A stretch of 48,448 nucleotides of DNA, taken from positions 1-48,448 of the forward strand of contig DXGR01000048.1 in the NCBI GenBank assembly GCA_019113825.1. Direction: 5' to 3'. Origin of the DNA: Candidatus Stackebrandtia excrementipullorum. Its GTDB lineage: Bacteria > Actinomycetota > Actinomycetes > Mycobacteriales > Micromonosporaceae. Made by a program: the position numbers and the translations under genes. Positions 1 to 7,940 of this stretch are shown here, in pieces; the first letter of the stretch is position 1, and each line of letters opens with the position of its first letter. The notes under the pieces are model-generated. The model was not told where the DNA came from. It saw only the letters and a list, made by a program, of their open reading frames with translations, and made no database searches.

Positions 1-799
1 CGAACCGGGGTAGAAGGCTCGGTTCCGTCGACAGTTCGTGGGCGGCAGCACGAATGATCTCCGCCGAGTCGTAGGCGGCGCCCTCCGACACCGACGAGAC
101 GGCCAAAACATCCACATAGCGGCTGAGAAAGTCCGCTGCGGCCACCCATTCGGGACGATCGAAGCGGTGGCCCAGGTCGATGAGGCGTTTGGGCGACAGT
201 CCACGTTCTGTGGCGCGTTGCAGTAGGTCACGAAGCTGTTCCACGAACGACTGTGTCGCCAACGCGGGCTTGACCGAATCGGGCCATGTCACGTCGGCGG
301 TCGCCAACAGCTCCCGAATCATCAGATCCTGCTCGGGGCCGGTGAGCAACCGAGGAGCGGGGGCATCACGGTGAGCGGCGGCCAGTCGCAGTATCGCGAA
401 CGCCAACGCCGGGAAACTGTGGACGGCGACTTCGGGGCCGGTCCGATCGAGGCGGCGTGTGATGCGATGCCGAAGACGTGAGGCACCGCGTCTCCCGAAT
501 CCCAGCACGAGTATGCGATCCGGGGCGGTACCGGCCGCCACTCGTGCGGCGACCGACTCGATAAGCACCGTGGTCTTCCCCGTGCCGGGTCCACCGTGCA
601 CCAACAGGGGACCGCCGATGTGTTCGACGACTCGTTGTTGCACCCGGTCGAGCCGGATGCGGGGAGCGATCTCGTGAGCCGGTCGGCTTACGAAGCGAAA
701 GGCCGGTGCAGTCACCCGGTCATGAAACCACGCTGGTACGACACGGGACCGCCGCGGTGTTGCCGGTCGGCGTCGGCGGCGGCGGCCGGGTGGCTGCAC
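1..799 (-). CDS. adnA: UvrD/Rep-family helicase, probable AdnA subunit (5' part only)
   Basis: The minus-strand reading frame is open to the left edge, so only about the first 266 codons are present. It encodes a superfamily I helicase N-terminus with a Walker A motif GGPGTGKTT about 65 residues in, followed by a UvrD-like region (RILVLGFGRRGASRLRHR). AdnAB is the actinobacterial helicase-nuclease that resects double-strand breaks. The assignment to AdnA is inferred from the neighbourhood, which matches the mycobacterial adnAB-nudC-uvrD2-whiB7 region; adnB would lie to the left, outside the window. The start is uncertain. GTG at 799 lies 11 nt after the metQ stop but gives an Arg-run N-terminus. 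GTG at 715 is an alternative. Neither has a good ribosome binding site. Confidence 0.75.
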   Translation of the reverse strand, partial: MQPPGRRRRRRPATPRRSRVVPAWFHDRVTAPAFRFVSRPAHEIAPRIRLDRVQQRVVEHIGGPLLVHGGPGTGKTTVLIESVAARVAAGTAPDRILVLGFGRRGASRLRHRITRRLDRTGPEVAVHSFPALAFAILRLAAAHRDAPAPRLLTGPEQDLMIRELLATADVTWPDSVKPALATQSFVEQLRDLLQRATERGLSPKRLIDLGHRFDRPEWVAAADFLSRYVDVLAVSSVSEGAAYDSAEIIRAAAHELSTEPSLLPRF

Positions 800-809
800 C
801 GGTGAACGA

Positions 810-1607
810 TTAGAAGGTGGGGATGCTGTTGGGGAAGTTCTCCTCGATGTAGGTGCGTACCTCGTCGGAGGTCAACAGTTCGGCGAGTATCTTGATCGGT
901 TCACTGTCGAGATCGGCTTCACGGACCACCAGGACATTGGCGAACGGGTTGTTCTCACCGCTTTCCAGAATGAGAGCGTCCTCCTTGGGGGTGAGGTCGG
1001 CCTCCAATGCGTAGTTTCCGTTGATGACGGCCAGGTCGACGTCGTCGAGCGATCGGGGTAGTTGTGCCGCCTCCAGCGGAATGATCTCCAGATTCTTGGG
1101 GTTGTCGACGATGTCGGCCTCGGTGGCCAGGGTGTCGAGATCGGCGTCGACGGTGATGAGCCCGTGGTCGGCGAGGAGATCCAGGGCGCGTCCGCCGTTG
1201 GTCGCGTCGGACGGGATGGAGACCTGGGCGTTATCGGGTAGCTGATCTATGGAGTCCAGCGTCGAGGAGTAGGCGCCCAACGGTTCGATCAACACCTCCA
1301 CGACCGGCACCAGGTCTCCGCCTTCGGCGGCGTTGTACTCGTCCAGGTACGGCTGGTGCTGGAAAAAGTTCGCGTCGATGTCTCCATTGGTCAGTGCCGG
1401 GTTCGGTTGGACGTAGTCGGAGAACTCCTGGATCTCGATGGTCAACCCCGCATCCTCGGCGAGATTGTCCGAAATGTACTCCAGAATGTCTCCGTGTGGT
1501 GTGGGTGAAGCCCCCACGACCAGGGCGTCGGAATCGTTTCCGCACGCCGACAGAGTGGTTACAGCAAGTAGGGCGGTGACACCAACGGTGAAAATATGGC
1601 GTTTCAT
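810..1607 (-). CDS. metQ: MetQ, methionine ABC transporter substrate-binding lipoprotein
   Basis: This 265-residue NlpA/MetQ-family protein binds D- or L-methionine outside the membrane and delivers it to MetI/MetN. It has a lipoprotein signal: a basic N-terminus (MKRH), a hydrophobic core and the lipobox LSAC, with Cys22 the predicted lipidated residue. The family core is visible in the segments VVGASPTPHGDILEYI and NPALTNGDIDANFFQHQPYL, and the protein ends as the family does (RTYIEENF). ATG at 1607 is preceded by a strong AGAAGGAG site. It is the third gene of metN-metI-metQ, 78 nt after metI. Confidence 0.95.
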   Translation of the reverse strand: MKRHIFTVGVTALLAVTTLSACGNDSDALVVGASPTPHGDILEYISDNLAEDAGLTIEIQEFSDYVQPNPALTNGDIDANFFQHQPYLDEYNAAEGGDLVPVVEVLIEPLGAYSSTLDSIDQLPDNAQVSIPSDATNGGRALDLLADHGLITVDADLDTLATEADIVDNPKNLEIIPLEAAQLPRSLDDVDLAVINGNYALEADLTPKEDALILESGENNPFANVLVVREADLDSEPIKILAELLTSDEVRTYIEENFPNSIPTF

Positions 1608-1685
1608 CTGCTTCTCCTTCTAAAACAATCGGAATAATGGGACTTCGTGACCGACGCGTGGAACGACCGTGGTGGTCGCGGCCGA

Positions 1686-2327
1686 TCAGCGGTGGTCGAG
1701 GCGGCGGGCCGTGAAGTCGCCGCAGAATTGGATCACTTGGACGAGCGCGACGAGCGCGACGACGGTGGCGACCATGTAGTCGGTTTCGTAACGCTGGTAT
1801 CCGTAGCGAATGGCCAGGTCTCCGAGCCCACCGCCGCCTATCGCGCCGGCAATGGCCGAATACCCCGTGATCGCCACGAGTGTCACGGTCAAGCCGCGAA
1901 GTAGGCCCGGTAGTGCTTCGGGCAGCAGCACGTGCCAGACGGTTCCACTGCGGGTGGCGCCCATCGAATCGGCAGCCTCCAAAAGCCCCGGGTCAACGTC
2001 GAGGAGAGCTGCTTCGACGAGGCGGGCGAAGAACGGGACGGCCGCCACCGCCAACGGAACCACCGCGGCGCCACTGCCGATCGAGGTGCCTGCGATAAGT
2101 CTCGTCAACGGCATGATGGCGACCATCAAAATCACGAACGGGGCCGAGCGGCCGAGGTTGACGGTGATGCCGAGGACCCGATGCGCCGTGGCGTTGCGGG
2201 CCGGTCCGTCGGCCGAGGTCGCGTACAGCAACACCCCCAGCGGGACACCGAAAACGACCGTCCACAAACCGGACAGCCCGACCATGTGGAGTGTTTCGAG
2301 GCAGGCTTCGACGAGTTTGTCGATCAC
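1686..2327 (-). CDS. metI: MetI, methionine ABC transporter permease
   Basis: This is an integral-membrane permease of the MetI/BPD-transport family, about 213 residues with five to six hydrophobic segments. The EAA-type cytoplasmic loop (EAADSMGATRSGTVWHVLLPEALPG, residues about 115-140, contacts the ATPase) is intact. GTG at 2327 was chosen because it overlaps the metN stop as GTGA, a typical translational coupling. A longer ATG start at 2363 would overlap metN by 40 nt and add 12 unconserved residues. Confidence 0.93.
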   Translation of the reverse strand: MIDKLVEACLETLHMVGLSGLWTVVFGVPLGVLLYATSADGPARNATAHRVLGITVNLGRSAPFVILMVAIMPLTRLIAGTSIGSGAAVVPLAVAAVPFFARLVEAALLDVDPGLLEAADSMGATRSGTVWHVLLPEALPGLLRGLTVTLVAITGYSAIAGAIGGGGLGDLAIRYGYQRYETDYMVATVVALVALVQVIQFCGDFTARRLDHR

Positions 2328-3286
2328 GACGGGTTCACCCCGTATCCCTGTGCCGTCAGCCACGACGTGACCTCACCGAGGTCCCCGGTCGACGGCAGAC
2401 GCAGTCGAACCCGCCCGACGGTTCCCGAGGCGGTGGTGTGAACCGCGGCATCGGTGATGGACGGTTCGAGACCGAACTTGGTGACCAGCTGCGCGACCAC
2501 CGGGTCGCCCACCGATGAACCGGTGAACGTGATGTCCAGGGTCGCGCCGTCGCCCTCCGGTGGGGCCGGGAGCCGGAAAGCCTGGGCGCCCAGGTGCGAA
2601 TCCGGAGAGGCGAGCAGATCGGTCACCGGGCCCGACTCGACCACCGCGCCGTCGGCCATGACCGACGCCGAATCGCAGATCCGGGTGACCACGTCGAGTT
2701 CGTGGGTGATGAGAAGAATCGTCACGTCGAGTTCGGACCGCAGCCGCGTCAACAGATCGAGAATCTCGACGGTGGTTTGCGGATCCAGCGCGCTGGTCGC
2801 TTCGTCCGACAGGAGTATCCGAGGCTCGGGGGCCAGCGCCCGCGCGATGGCGACGCGCTGCCGCTGCCCACCGGACAGTTGAGCCGGATATGCCGCGGCC
2901 TTGTCGGGGAGCCCCACCAGGTCCAGAAGTTCGGCCACTCGGGCGCGGCGTCGAGTCGCGCGCACGCCGTGCAGCTTCAGCGGGAGTTCCACATTGGCCG
3001 CGACGGTCTGGTTGGCCAGGAGTCGAAAATGTTGAAAGACCATGCCCATGCGTGTGCGTTCTCGTCGCAGGGTGTTGTGGTCCAAGGTGGTCAGCTCGGT
3101 CCCGTCGACGGTGATGTGTCCGTGGTCGGGCCGTTCAAGCAGATTGACCAGTCTCAGCAGGGTCGATTTGCCGGCGCCGGACCGGCCGAGGACGCCGTGA
3201 ATGCTGCCGGCCTCGATGTGGAGGTTCACGTCGTCCACTGCGGTGACGGAACCGAAACGTTTGGTGACGTCGGTGACGGTGATCAT
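2324..3286 (-). CDS. metN: MetN, methionine ABC transporter ATPase
   Basis: This is the cytoplasmic ATPase of the methionine importer, about 320 residues. Visible motifs are Walker A (GRSGAGKST), the signature LSGGQRQRVAIARALA, Walker B ending in ILLSDEATSALD, and the switch histidine (LLITHELDVV). The last about 80 residues match a NIL-type domain, which in MetN senses intracellular methionine and inhibits transport. ATG at 3286 (MITVTDVTKRFG) is the start that fits the family. An upstream ATG at 3391 would add 35 unconserved residues. First gene of metNIQ. Confidence 0.94.
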   Translation of the reverse strand: MITVTDVTKRFGSVTAVDDVNLHIEAGSIHGVLGRSGAGKSTLLRLVNLLERPDHGHITVDGTELTTLDHNTLRRERTRMGMVFQHFRLLANQTVAANVELPLKLHGVRATRRRARVAELLDLVGLPDKAAAYPAQLSGGQRQRVAIARALAPEPRILLSDEATSALDPQTTVEILDLLTRLRSELDVTILLITHELDVVTRICDSASVMADGAVVESGPVTDLLASPDSHLGAQAFRLPAPPEGDGATLDITFTGSSVGDPVVAQLVTKFGLEPSITDAAVHTTASGTVGRVRLRLPSTGDLGEVTSWLTAQGYGVNPS

Positions 3287-3457
3287 GGTGTGCCTGTCGC
3301 AGGAATTGATCGAAACGGCCGCTTCGGGGCGCGGCGCATCATGGCTGAAGGGGGCCCTCAGCAGGCACACATTCGACAGCCCACGCAGCACGACATCATC
3401 GCGGCGCCGAAGGCCGGCAGGCGATGAGGGGCGAACGAAGAGGCTGTCACGAGCCGA

Positions 3458-3487
3458 ATGCTAGGCACGGCACCGTCGCGACGACAA
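3458..3487 (-). promoter_or_regulatory. Candidate metNIQ promoter
   Basis: On the minus strand a -35-like TTGTCG (3487-3482) and a -10-like TAGCAT (3463-3458) are separated by 18 nt. Transcription would start near 3451 and leave a leader of about 165 nt before metN. I searched that leader by eye for a SAM riboswitch and did not recognise one. Prediction from sequence only. Confidence 0.35.
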
Positions 3488-3698
3488 GCTTTTGTGAGGC
3501 ACGTCCCTGTCGGCCGTGTGCCGACTCCGGTGCAGGTCTGCGCTGCCATCGGGCAAACCGCGGAGGCGGCACGGTGACGATCTCGATCGTCCCGCATGCT
3601 CCCGCCGTGCACGCCGAGTGGCGGACACTCCGGGGCGCGAGGCGACATCACGACACCCCCCGGGGGTATGGTGGACCGGCTGGAGAGTCGCGGCGAGA

Positions 3699-3704
3699 TA
3701 GGGT
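3699..3704 (+). promoter_or_regulatory. -10 box TAGGGT of a probable leaderless promoter
   Basis: TAGGGT is followed by exactly 7 nt (TCGCAGC) and then the GTG start of the M16 peptidase at 3712. Transcription should start at or next to the start codon. No convincing -35 element is visible, which is common for actinobacterial TANNNT promoters. Confidence 0.55.
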
Positions 3705-3711
3705 TCGCAGC

Positions 3712-5025
3712 GTGACAACTCCCGAACAGGTGGATATTCGTGATACCGCCTTCCCCATCGAGCAGTACCGGCTGCCCAACGGCTTGCGCGTCGTGCTCAG
3801 CCCCGACCGTGGCGTGCCCGTGGTCGGCGTGGCGGTCGTCTACGACATAGGAATCCGAATGGAACCGCAGGGGCGCACAGGATTTGCGCACCTGTTCGAG
3901 CACCTCATGTTCCAGGGGTCGGCCAATGTGGCCAAGTTGGAGCACATGAGTTACGTGCAGGGCTCCGGTGGAACACTGAACGGTTCCACACACCTGGACT
4001 ACACCGACTACTACGAAATGCTGCCCTCCAACGCGTTGGAGCGTGCTCTCTTCCTTGAAGCCGACCGCATGCGCGGGCCCGCCATCACCGAGGAGAACCT
4101 GGCCAATCAGATCGATGTGGTCAAAGAGGAGATCCGCGTCAACGTGCTCAACCGGCCGTACGGCGGTTTCCCGTGGCTGAAACTGCCGCCGGTCATGTTC
4201 GACACCTTTCCCAACGCACACGACGGTTACGGCTCGTTTGAAGATCTCGAGGCCGCAACCGTCCATGATGCACAGGCTTTCTTCGACACCTATTACGCGG
4301 CCGGTAACGCGGTGTTGACCGTCGCCGGCGACTTCGACGTCGCCGAAGCCGTGATGTTGATCGAACGTCACTTCGGTAACGTGCCCGCGCGTGGTGCGCC
4401 GGTACATCCCGACATCTCCGAACCCGACCTCGTCACCGAACGACGCACGTCCTACGCCGATCCGCGGGCGCCGTTGCCTGCGGTCGCGGCGGCCTGGCGC
4501 GTCCCCGATCCCGTCGCCGACCTCGACGGCTACCTGCCGTACGTGGTGCTCGCGGAACTGCTGACCGACGGCGACGCATCACGGTTGGTGGAACGCCTGA
4601 TGCAAAAGGACCGCTCGGCCACGTCGCTGTCGGCCTATCTGGGGTTCATGGGCGAGCCGTTCGCCGTCCGCGACCCCACGGCGATGGTTTTCCAGGCGCA
4701 CCTGCCGGTAGGCGGCGATGTCGACAAGCTGTTGTCCACGGTCGACGAGGAACTGATTCGCGTGGCCGACGACGGTCTGGCGCCCGGAGAGCTGGAACGA
4801 GTGCAGGCGCGTATCGGTCTCCACATGCTGCGTGAAGACGATTCGATCATCAACCGGGCGTTGCGCCTGGGCACCGGAGAGGCGCTGCACGGTGACGCGC
4901 GCATCGCCCGTCAGCTTGCACGACGACTCGGTGAGGTTACCGCCGACCAGGTTACGGCGGCAGCCGCCACCATGACACCCCAACGCCGCGCAACCGTTGA
5001 AGTCATCGCCAAAGGAGCCCAGTGA
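3712..5025 (+). CDS. M16-family zinc metallopeptidase, catalytic subunit
   Basis: This 437-residue insulinase/processing-peptidase-like protein carries the inverted zinc motif HLFEH (His60, Glu63, His64) and the third-ligand glutamate region VVKEEIR near residue 140. Zinc ligands and catalytic base are intact. The substrate is unknown; members of the family degrade or trim peptides. No signal peptide is visible, so it is predicted cytoplasmic. GTG at 3712 is chosen because it lies 7 nt after TAGGGT and fits the family N-terminus; longer in-frame starts add unconserved, Arg-rich sequence. Its stop overlaps the start of a second M16 subunit, so the two probably form a heterodimer. Confidence 0.92.
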   Translation: MTTPEQVDIRDTAFPIEQYRLPNGLRVVLSPDRGVPVVGVAVVYDIGIRMEPQGRTGFAHLFEHLMFQGSANVAKLEHMSYVQGSGGTLNGSTHLDYTDYYEMLPSNALERALFLEADRMRGPAITEENLANQIDVVKEEIRVNVLNRPYGGFPWLKLPPVMFDTFPNAHDGYGSFEDLEAATVHDAQAFFDTYYAAGNAVLTVAGDFDVAEAVMLIERHFGNVPARGAPVHPDISEPDLVTERRTSYADPRAPLPAVAAAWRVPDPVADLDGYLPYVVLAELLTDGDASRLVERLMQKDRSATSLSAYLGFMGEPFAVRDPTAMVFQAHLPVGGDVDKLLSTVDEELIRVADDGLAPGELERVQARIGLHMLREDDSIINRALRLGTGEALHGDARIARQLARRLGEVTADQVTAAAATMTPQRRATVEVIAKGAQ

Positions 5026-6335
5026 TGTCGACGCTGACCGTGCCGGATCTGGCTCCGGCCACCGAGTTCACGTTGCCGACGTGCGATGAGCGCGTGTTGG
5101 CCAACGGTCTGACCGTTCTCGCGGTTCGGCGACCGTCCGTGCCGTTGGTCGAGCTGCGGTTGCGCATTCCGTTCGCGCACGCGGACGTGGCCACCTCCGC
5201 CGTCATGTCGCAGACCCTTTTCTCGGGTACGGCGGACAAGGACATCGTCCGAATTGCGGCACAGCTGCAAAGCGTCGGAGGGGCGCTCTCGGCGGGAGCG
5301 GACGCCGACCGACTCATGATCGCCGGAAACAGCCTGGTCGGGGGGCTCTCGACCATGCTCGGAACGTTGGCCGAGGTCCTCGAGGGCGCCACCTACCCGG
5401 AGGACCAGGTTCGGTCCGAGCGGGAACGGCTCGTCGACCGTCTCAACGTGGCACGTGAACAGGCGGCTCACCAAGTCCAGGTGGCGATGTTGAAGCGCGT
5501 TTACGCAGGCCATCCGTATTCGATTCAAAGCCCCGAGCCCGAGGAGGTCGCCCGCGTCGATGCCGACGCCGTGCGGCGGCTTCACTCACAGCGGCTGCAC
5601 CCGACAGGAGCCACCCTGGTGATCGTGGGGGACCTCCCCACCGAGCAGGCCTTGGACGCCGCAGAAACGGCCCTGGTCGGATGGGACGGTGCCGGTGAGC
5701 AGTCGATGATGGAGGCGGCGCCGCCGTTGGAAACGGGGCCGCTGCTGCTGGTGGACCGTCCCGAGTCGGTGCAGTCGTCGCTGCGCATGGTGATGAAGGG
5801 AGTGCCGCGCAGGCATCCCGACAACGCGGCGCAGCACCTGGCGAACCTGGTATTCGGTGGTTACTTCTCCTCGCGGCTTGTGGCCAACATTCGGGAGGAC
5901 AAGGGATACACCTATTCACCGCGTTCGGCGGTGGACCACGCTTTGGCCGATTCGTTGATCATCGTCTCTGCCGAGGTCGCCACCGAGGTGACAGCGGCGG
6001 CACTGTGGGAAACCCGGTACGAGCTGGGACGAATGGTTTCGACGATGGTGTCCGAAGAAGAGTTGGATCAGGCGCGTAGGTATGCGCTGGGTACCTTGCG
6101 ACTGGGGACGGCGACGCAGTCCGGCCTGGCTTCGTTGGTGTCGGCCTTCGCCGGCTCGGGCCTTCGGCTGGAGTGGCTGTTGGAGCATGCGCAGCGGCTG
6201 GCGTCGGTGAGTGTTGAGGACGTCGCCCGGGTTTCCCAAGAGTTGTTGGCTCCGGCGAACGCGGTGACCGTGGTCCTTGGCGATGTGGAGAAGATCGACC
6301 GATCGTTGCGGGCCCTGACGCCGGTCACGCGATGA
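5025..6335 (+). CDS. M16-family peptidase homologue, non-catalytic subunit
   Basis: This is a 436-residue M16 protein. In the place of the zinc motif it reads SAVMSQTLFSGTAD, so the histidines and glutamate are missing. The C-terminal M16 signature with the substrate-binding Arg/Tyr pair is present (SRLVANIREDKGYTYSP). This division of labour matches mitochondrial-processing-peptidase-like pairs, where one subunit holds zinc and the other helps bind substrate. AAAGGAG at 5011-5017 serves ATG 5025, which overlaps the previous stop as TGATG. GTG at 5022 is an alternative start. Next to nudC, with which it overlaps by 4 nt. Confidence 0.9.
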   Translation: MSTLTVPDLAPATEFTLPTCDERVLANGLTVLAVRRPSVPLVELRLRIPFAHADVATSAVMSQTLFSGTADKDIVRIAAQLQSVGGALSAGADADRLMIAGNSLVGGLSTMLGTLAEVLEGATYPEDQVRSERERLVDRLNVAREQAAHQVQVAMLKRVYAGHPYSIQSPEPEEVARVDADAVRRLHSQRLHPTGATLVIVGDLPTEQALDAAETALVGWDGAGEQSMMEAAPPLETGPLLLVDRPESVQSSLRMVMKGVPRRHPDNAAQHLANLVFGGYFSSRLVANIREDKGYTYSPRSAVDHALADSLIIVSAEVATEVTAAALWETRYELGRMVSTMVSEEELDQARRYALGTLRLGTATQSGLASLVSAFAGSGLRLEWLLEHAQRLASVSVEDVARVSQELLAPANAVTVVLGDVEKIDRSLRALTPVTR

Positions 6336-7183
6336 GGCCTCGTCTGTCCGGGGTGGCACTCGACCGTGCCGCCCATCGCCGTAATGATCCACAATGGCTA
6401 GCGGAGGCGTGGGATCGGTCGCGCGTACTCGTGATCGATCCCGAGTCGGGCTTCGCGGCGGTCACCGGGGATCCGCCGTCGCTGCGGTTGTTGCGGCCGG
6501 AGGACGCTCCCGATGGAGACCGCCTGTATCTGGGCGGTGAGGACGAGCCCTACTTCGCGGTGGCCGCACCTGTGGCCGACGGGGTCGGCCTGCGTGTGGT
6601 GGGCCCGGCCCTGTCGGAGTTCGACGCCGGGTTGTTCACCGAGGCCTTGGCGTTGGTGCGGTGGCACGTCGATCATCGTTTCGATCCGTTCGACGGTTCC
6701 CCCACGGTGCCCGACTCCGGCGGTTGGGAGCGACGTAGCGGGGAGCGCGTCGTGTGGCCTCGGACCGATCCGGCGATCATGGTCCTGATCACCGACGGTG
6801 CCGACCGATGCCTGTTGGCCAACGGAGTGGGCTGGCCCGACGACCGGTATTCGTGTATCGCCGGATTCGTGGAGCCGGGCGAGTCGGCGGAGGCGGCGGC
6901 TCATCGTGAGGTTGCCGAGGAGGTCGGTGTGACGTTGACCGATCTCGTGTATGTGGCCAGCCAGCCGTGGCCGTTTCCCCGTTCGCTCATGTTGGCCTAC
7001 CAGGGTGTTGCCGACCCGAAGGACCCCATCGTCGTACAGGACGAGGAGATAGCCCACGCCCGCTGGTTCGCGCGCGAAGATCTCGCCGATGCACTGGCGG
7101 GGCGGGACGCGCCGTTGCGTGTGCCGTCGTCGATTTCGATATCTCGGTTCCTGATGGAACGTTGGCTGTATCCGGACGGCTGA
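6332..7183 (+). CDS. nudC: NudC-type NAD(+) diphosphatase (Nudix hydrolase)
   Basis: This 283-residue Nudix hydrolase probably hydrolyses NAD(H) and may remove NAD caps from RNA, as NudC does. The Nudix box is complete (G-x5-E-x7-REVAEEVGV at about residues 187-209), and the NudC-specific motif SQPWPFPRS follows. The four-cysteine zinc ribbon of E. coli NudC is absent: the linker before the Nudix domain has no CxxC pair. ATG overlaps the upstream stop as ATGA, so it is translationally coupled to the M16 genes. nudC also neighbours uvrD2 and mycoredoxin in mycobacteria, here separated by a few inserted genes. Confidence 0.9.
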   Translation: MRPRLSGVALDRAAHRRNDPQWLAEAWDRSRVLVIDPESGFAAVTGDPPSLRLLRPEDAPDGDRLYLGGEDEPYFAVAAPVADGVGLRVVGPALSEFDAGLFTEALALVRWHVDHRFDPFDGSPTVPDSGGWERRSGERVVWPRTDPAIMVLITDGADRCLLANGVGWPDDRYSCIAGFVEPGESAEAAAHREVAEEVGVTLTDLVYVASQPWPFPRSLMLAYQGVADPKDPIVVQDEEIAHARWFAREDLADALAGRDAPLRVPSSISISRFLMERWLYPDG

Positions 7184-7199
7184 TCGAAAGCGTTCTCAT

Positions 7200-7231
7200 C
7201 CCCACGTCGCTTGGCGTGGGGATATTTCTTT
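7200..7231 (+). terminator. Rho-independent terminator after nudC
   Basis: CCCCACG (7200-7206) pairs with CGTGGGG (7215-7221) around an 8-nt loop and is followed by the T-rich run ATATTTCTTTT. It sits 17 nt after the nudC stop. Confidence 0.7.
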
Positions 7232-7247
7232 TCGGAAGCCGAAAAGC

Positions 7248-7280
7248 TTGAAAAGGACCCTTTCGAAAGATATCTTTCGA
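7248..7280 (+). promoter_or_regulatory. Promoter with an 18-bp palindromic operator on its -10 box
   Basis: TTGAAA (7248-7253), a 17-nt spacer and TATCTT (7271-7276) form a near-consensus promoter. The -10 lies inside a perfect 18-bp palindrome, TCGAAAGATATCTTTCGA (7263-7280). The ATG at 7284 is 7 nt after the -10, so the mRNA should be leaderless. A repressor bound to the palindrome would block polymerase directly; the adjacent winged-helix regulator is the obvious candidate. Confidence 0.75.
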
Positions 7281-7283
7281 CGT

Positions 7284-7940
7284 ATGACTCAATCGGATGA
7301 TGCGGTACCGAATGACACTCGGGCCCCGTGGCCGTCCCGGTCGTTGCGCGACGCGGGCGCCATCAAGGCAATGGCCCACCCGTTGCGTCTTCGACTTCTC
7401 GAACTGTTGGGGGCGCAGGGTCCGGCAACGGCCACCGATCTGGCGGCGCGAGTCGGTGAGAGCCCCGCAAACTGTTCCTGGCACCTGCGACAACTGGCCG
7501 CCCACGGGTTCATCGAGGACACCGGGGAGGGGAAGGGACGGCAACGCTACTGGCGTTTCGTCCCCGAAAGCACCCACTTCAGCGACGTGACCGACGACCC
7601 TCATCTCGCCGCCGCCGGACGTGCCGGCGGAGAGGCGATGCTCGAGTACGTCGTCGCCGAACTGCGGCAGTGGCGTGTGGACCGCACGGCGGAGTCGCCG
7701 CGGTGGCGCGAAGCCAGTTTCGGCAACCACTCGTTGGCTTGGCTTACAGCCGACGAACTTGAGGAACTGTCCGCCGAGATAACCGAGCTCGTCCTACGCC
7801 ACGCCGACCGGTTCACCGACCGCACATCCCGGCCTCCGGGGTCCCGGCCGGTGCGTATCTACGCGACCGGCATCCCTGCGCGTTCCCTTGAAGACCCGTC
7901 GACCGCCGAAAACGCCTCCGACGTAACGGACACCGACTGA
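7284..7940 (+). CDS. ArsR-like winged-helix transcriptional regulator
   Basis: This 218-residue regulator has an N-terminal helix-turn-helix of the ArsR/HTH_20 type (MAHPLRLRLLELL, then SPANCSWHLRQLAAHGF, residues about 30-80) and a C-terminal region of about 120 residues that I do not recognise but may bind a ligand. No metal-binding cysteine pair of the classic ArsR kind is visible. It overlaps the MFS gene as TGATG. Regulator-MFS pairs of this layout usually control an exporter in response to its substrate. The perfect palindrome over its -10 box suggests autorepression of both genes. Confidence 0.88.
   Translation: MTQSDDAVPNDTRAPWPSRSLRDAGAIKAMAHPLRLRLLELLGAQGPATATDLAARVGESPANCSWHLRQLAAHGFIEDTGEGKGRQRYWRFVPESTHFSDVTDDPHLAAAGRAGGEAMLEYVVAELRQWRVDRTAESPRWREASFGNHSLAWLTADELEELSAEITELVLRHADRFTDRTSRPPGSRPVRIYATGIPARSLEDPSTAENASDVTDTD

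Noticed and set aside
3287-3451. SAM riboswitch upstream of metN
   Set aside because: I looked for the conserved SAM-aptamer cores and did not find them in the leader.
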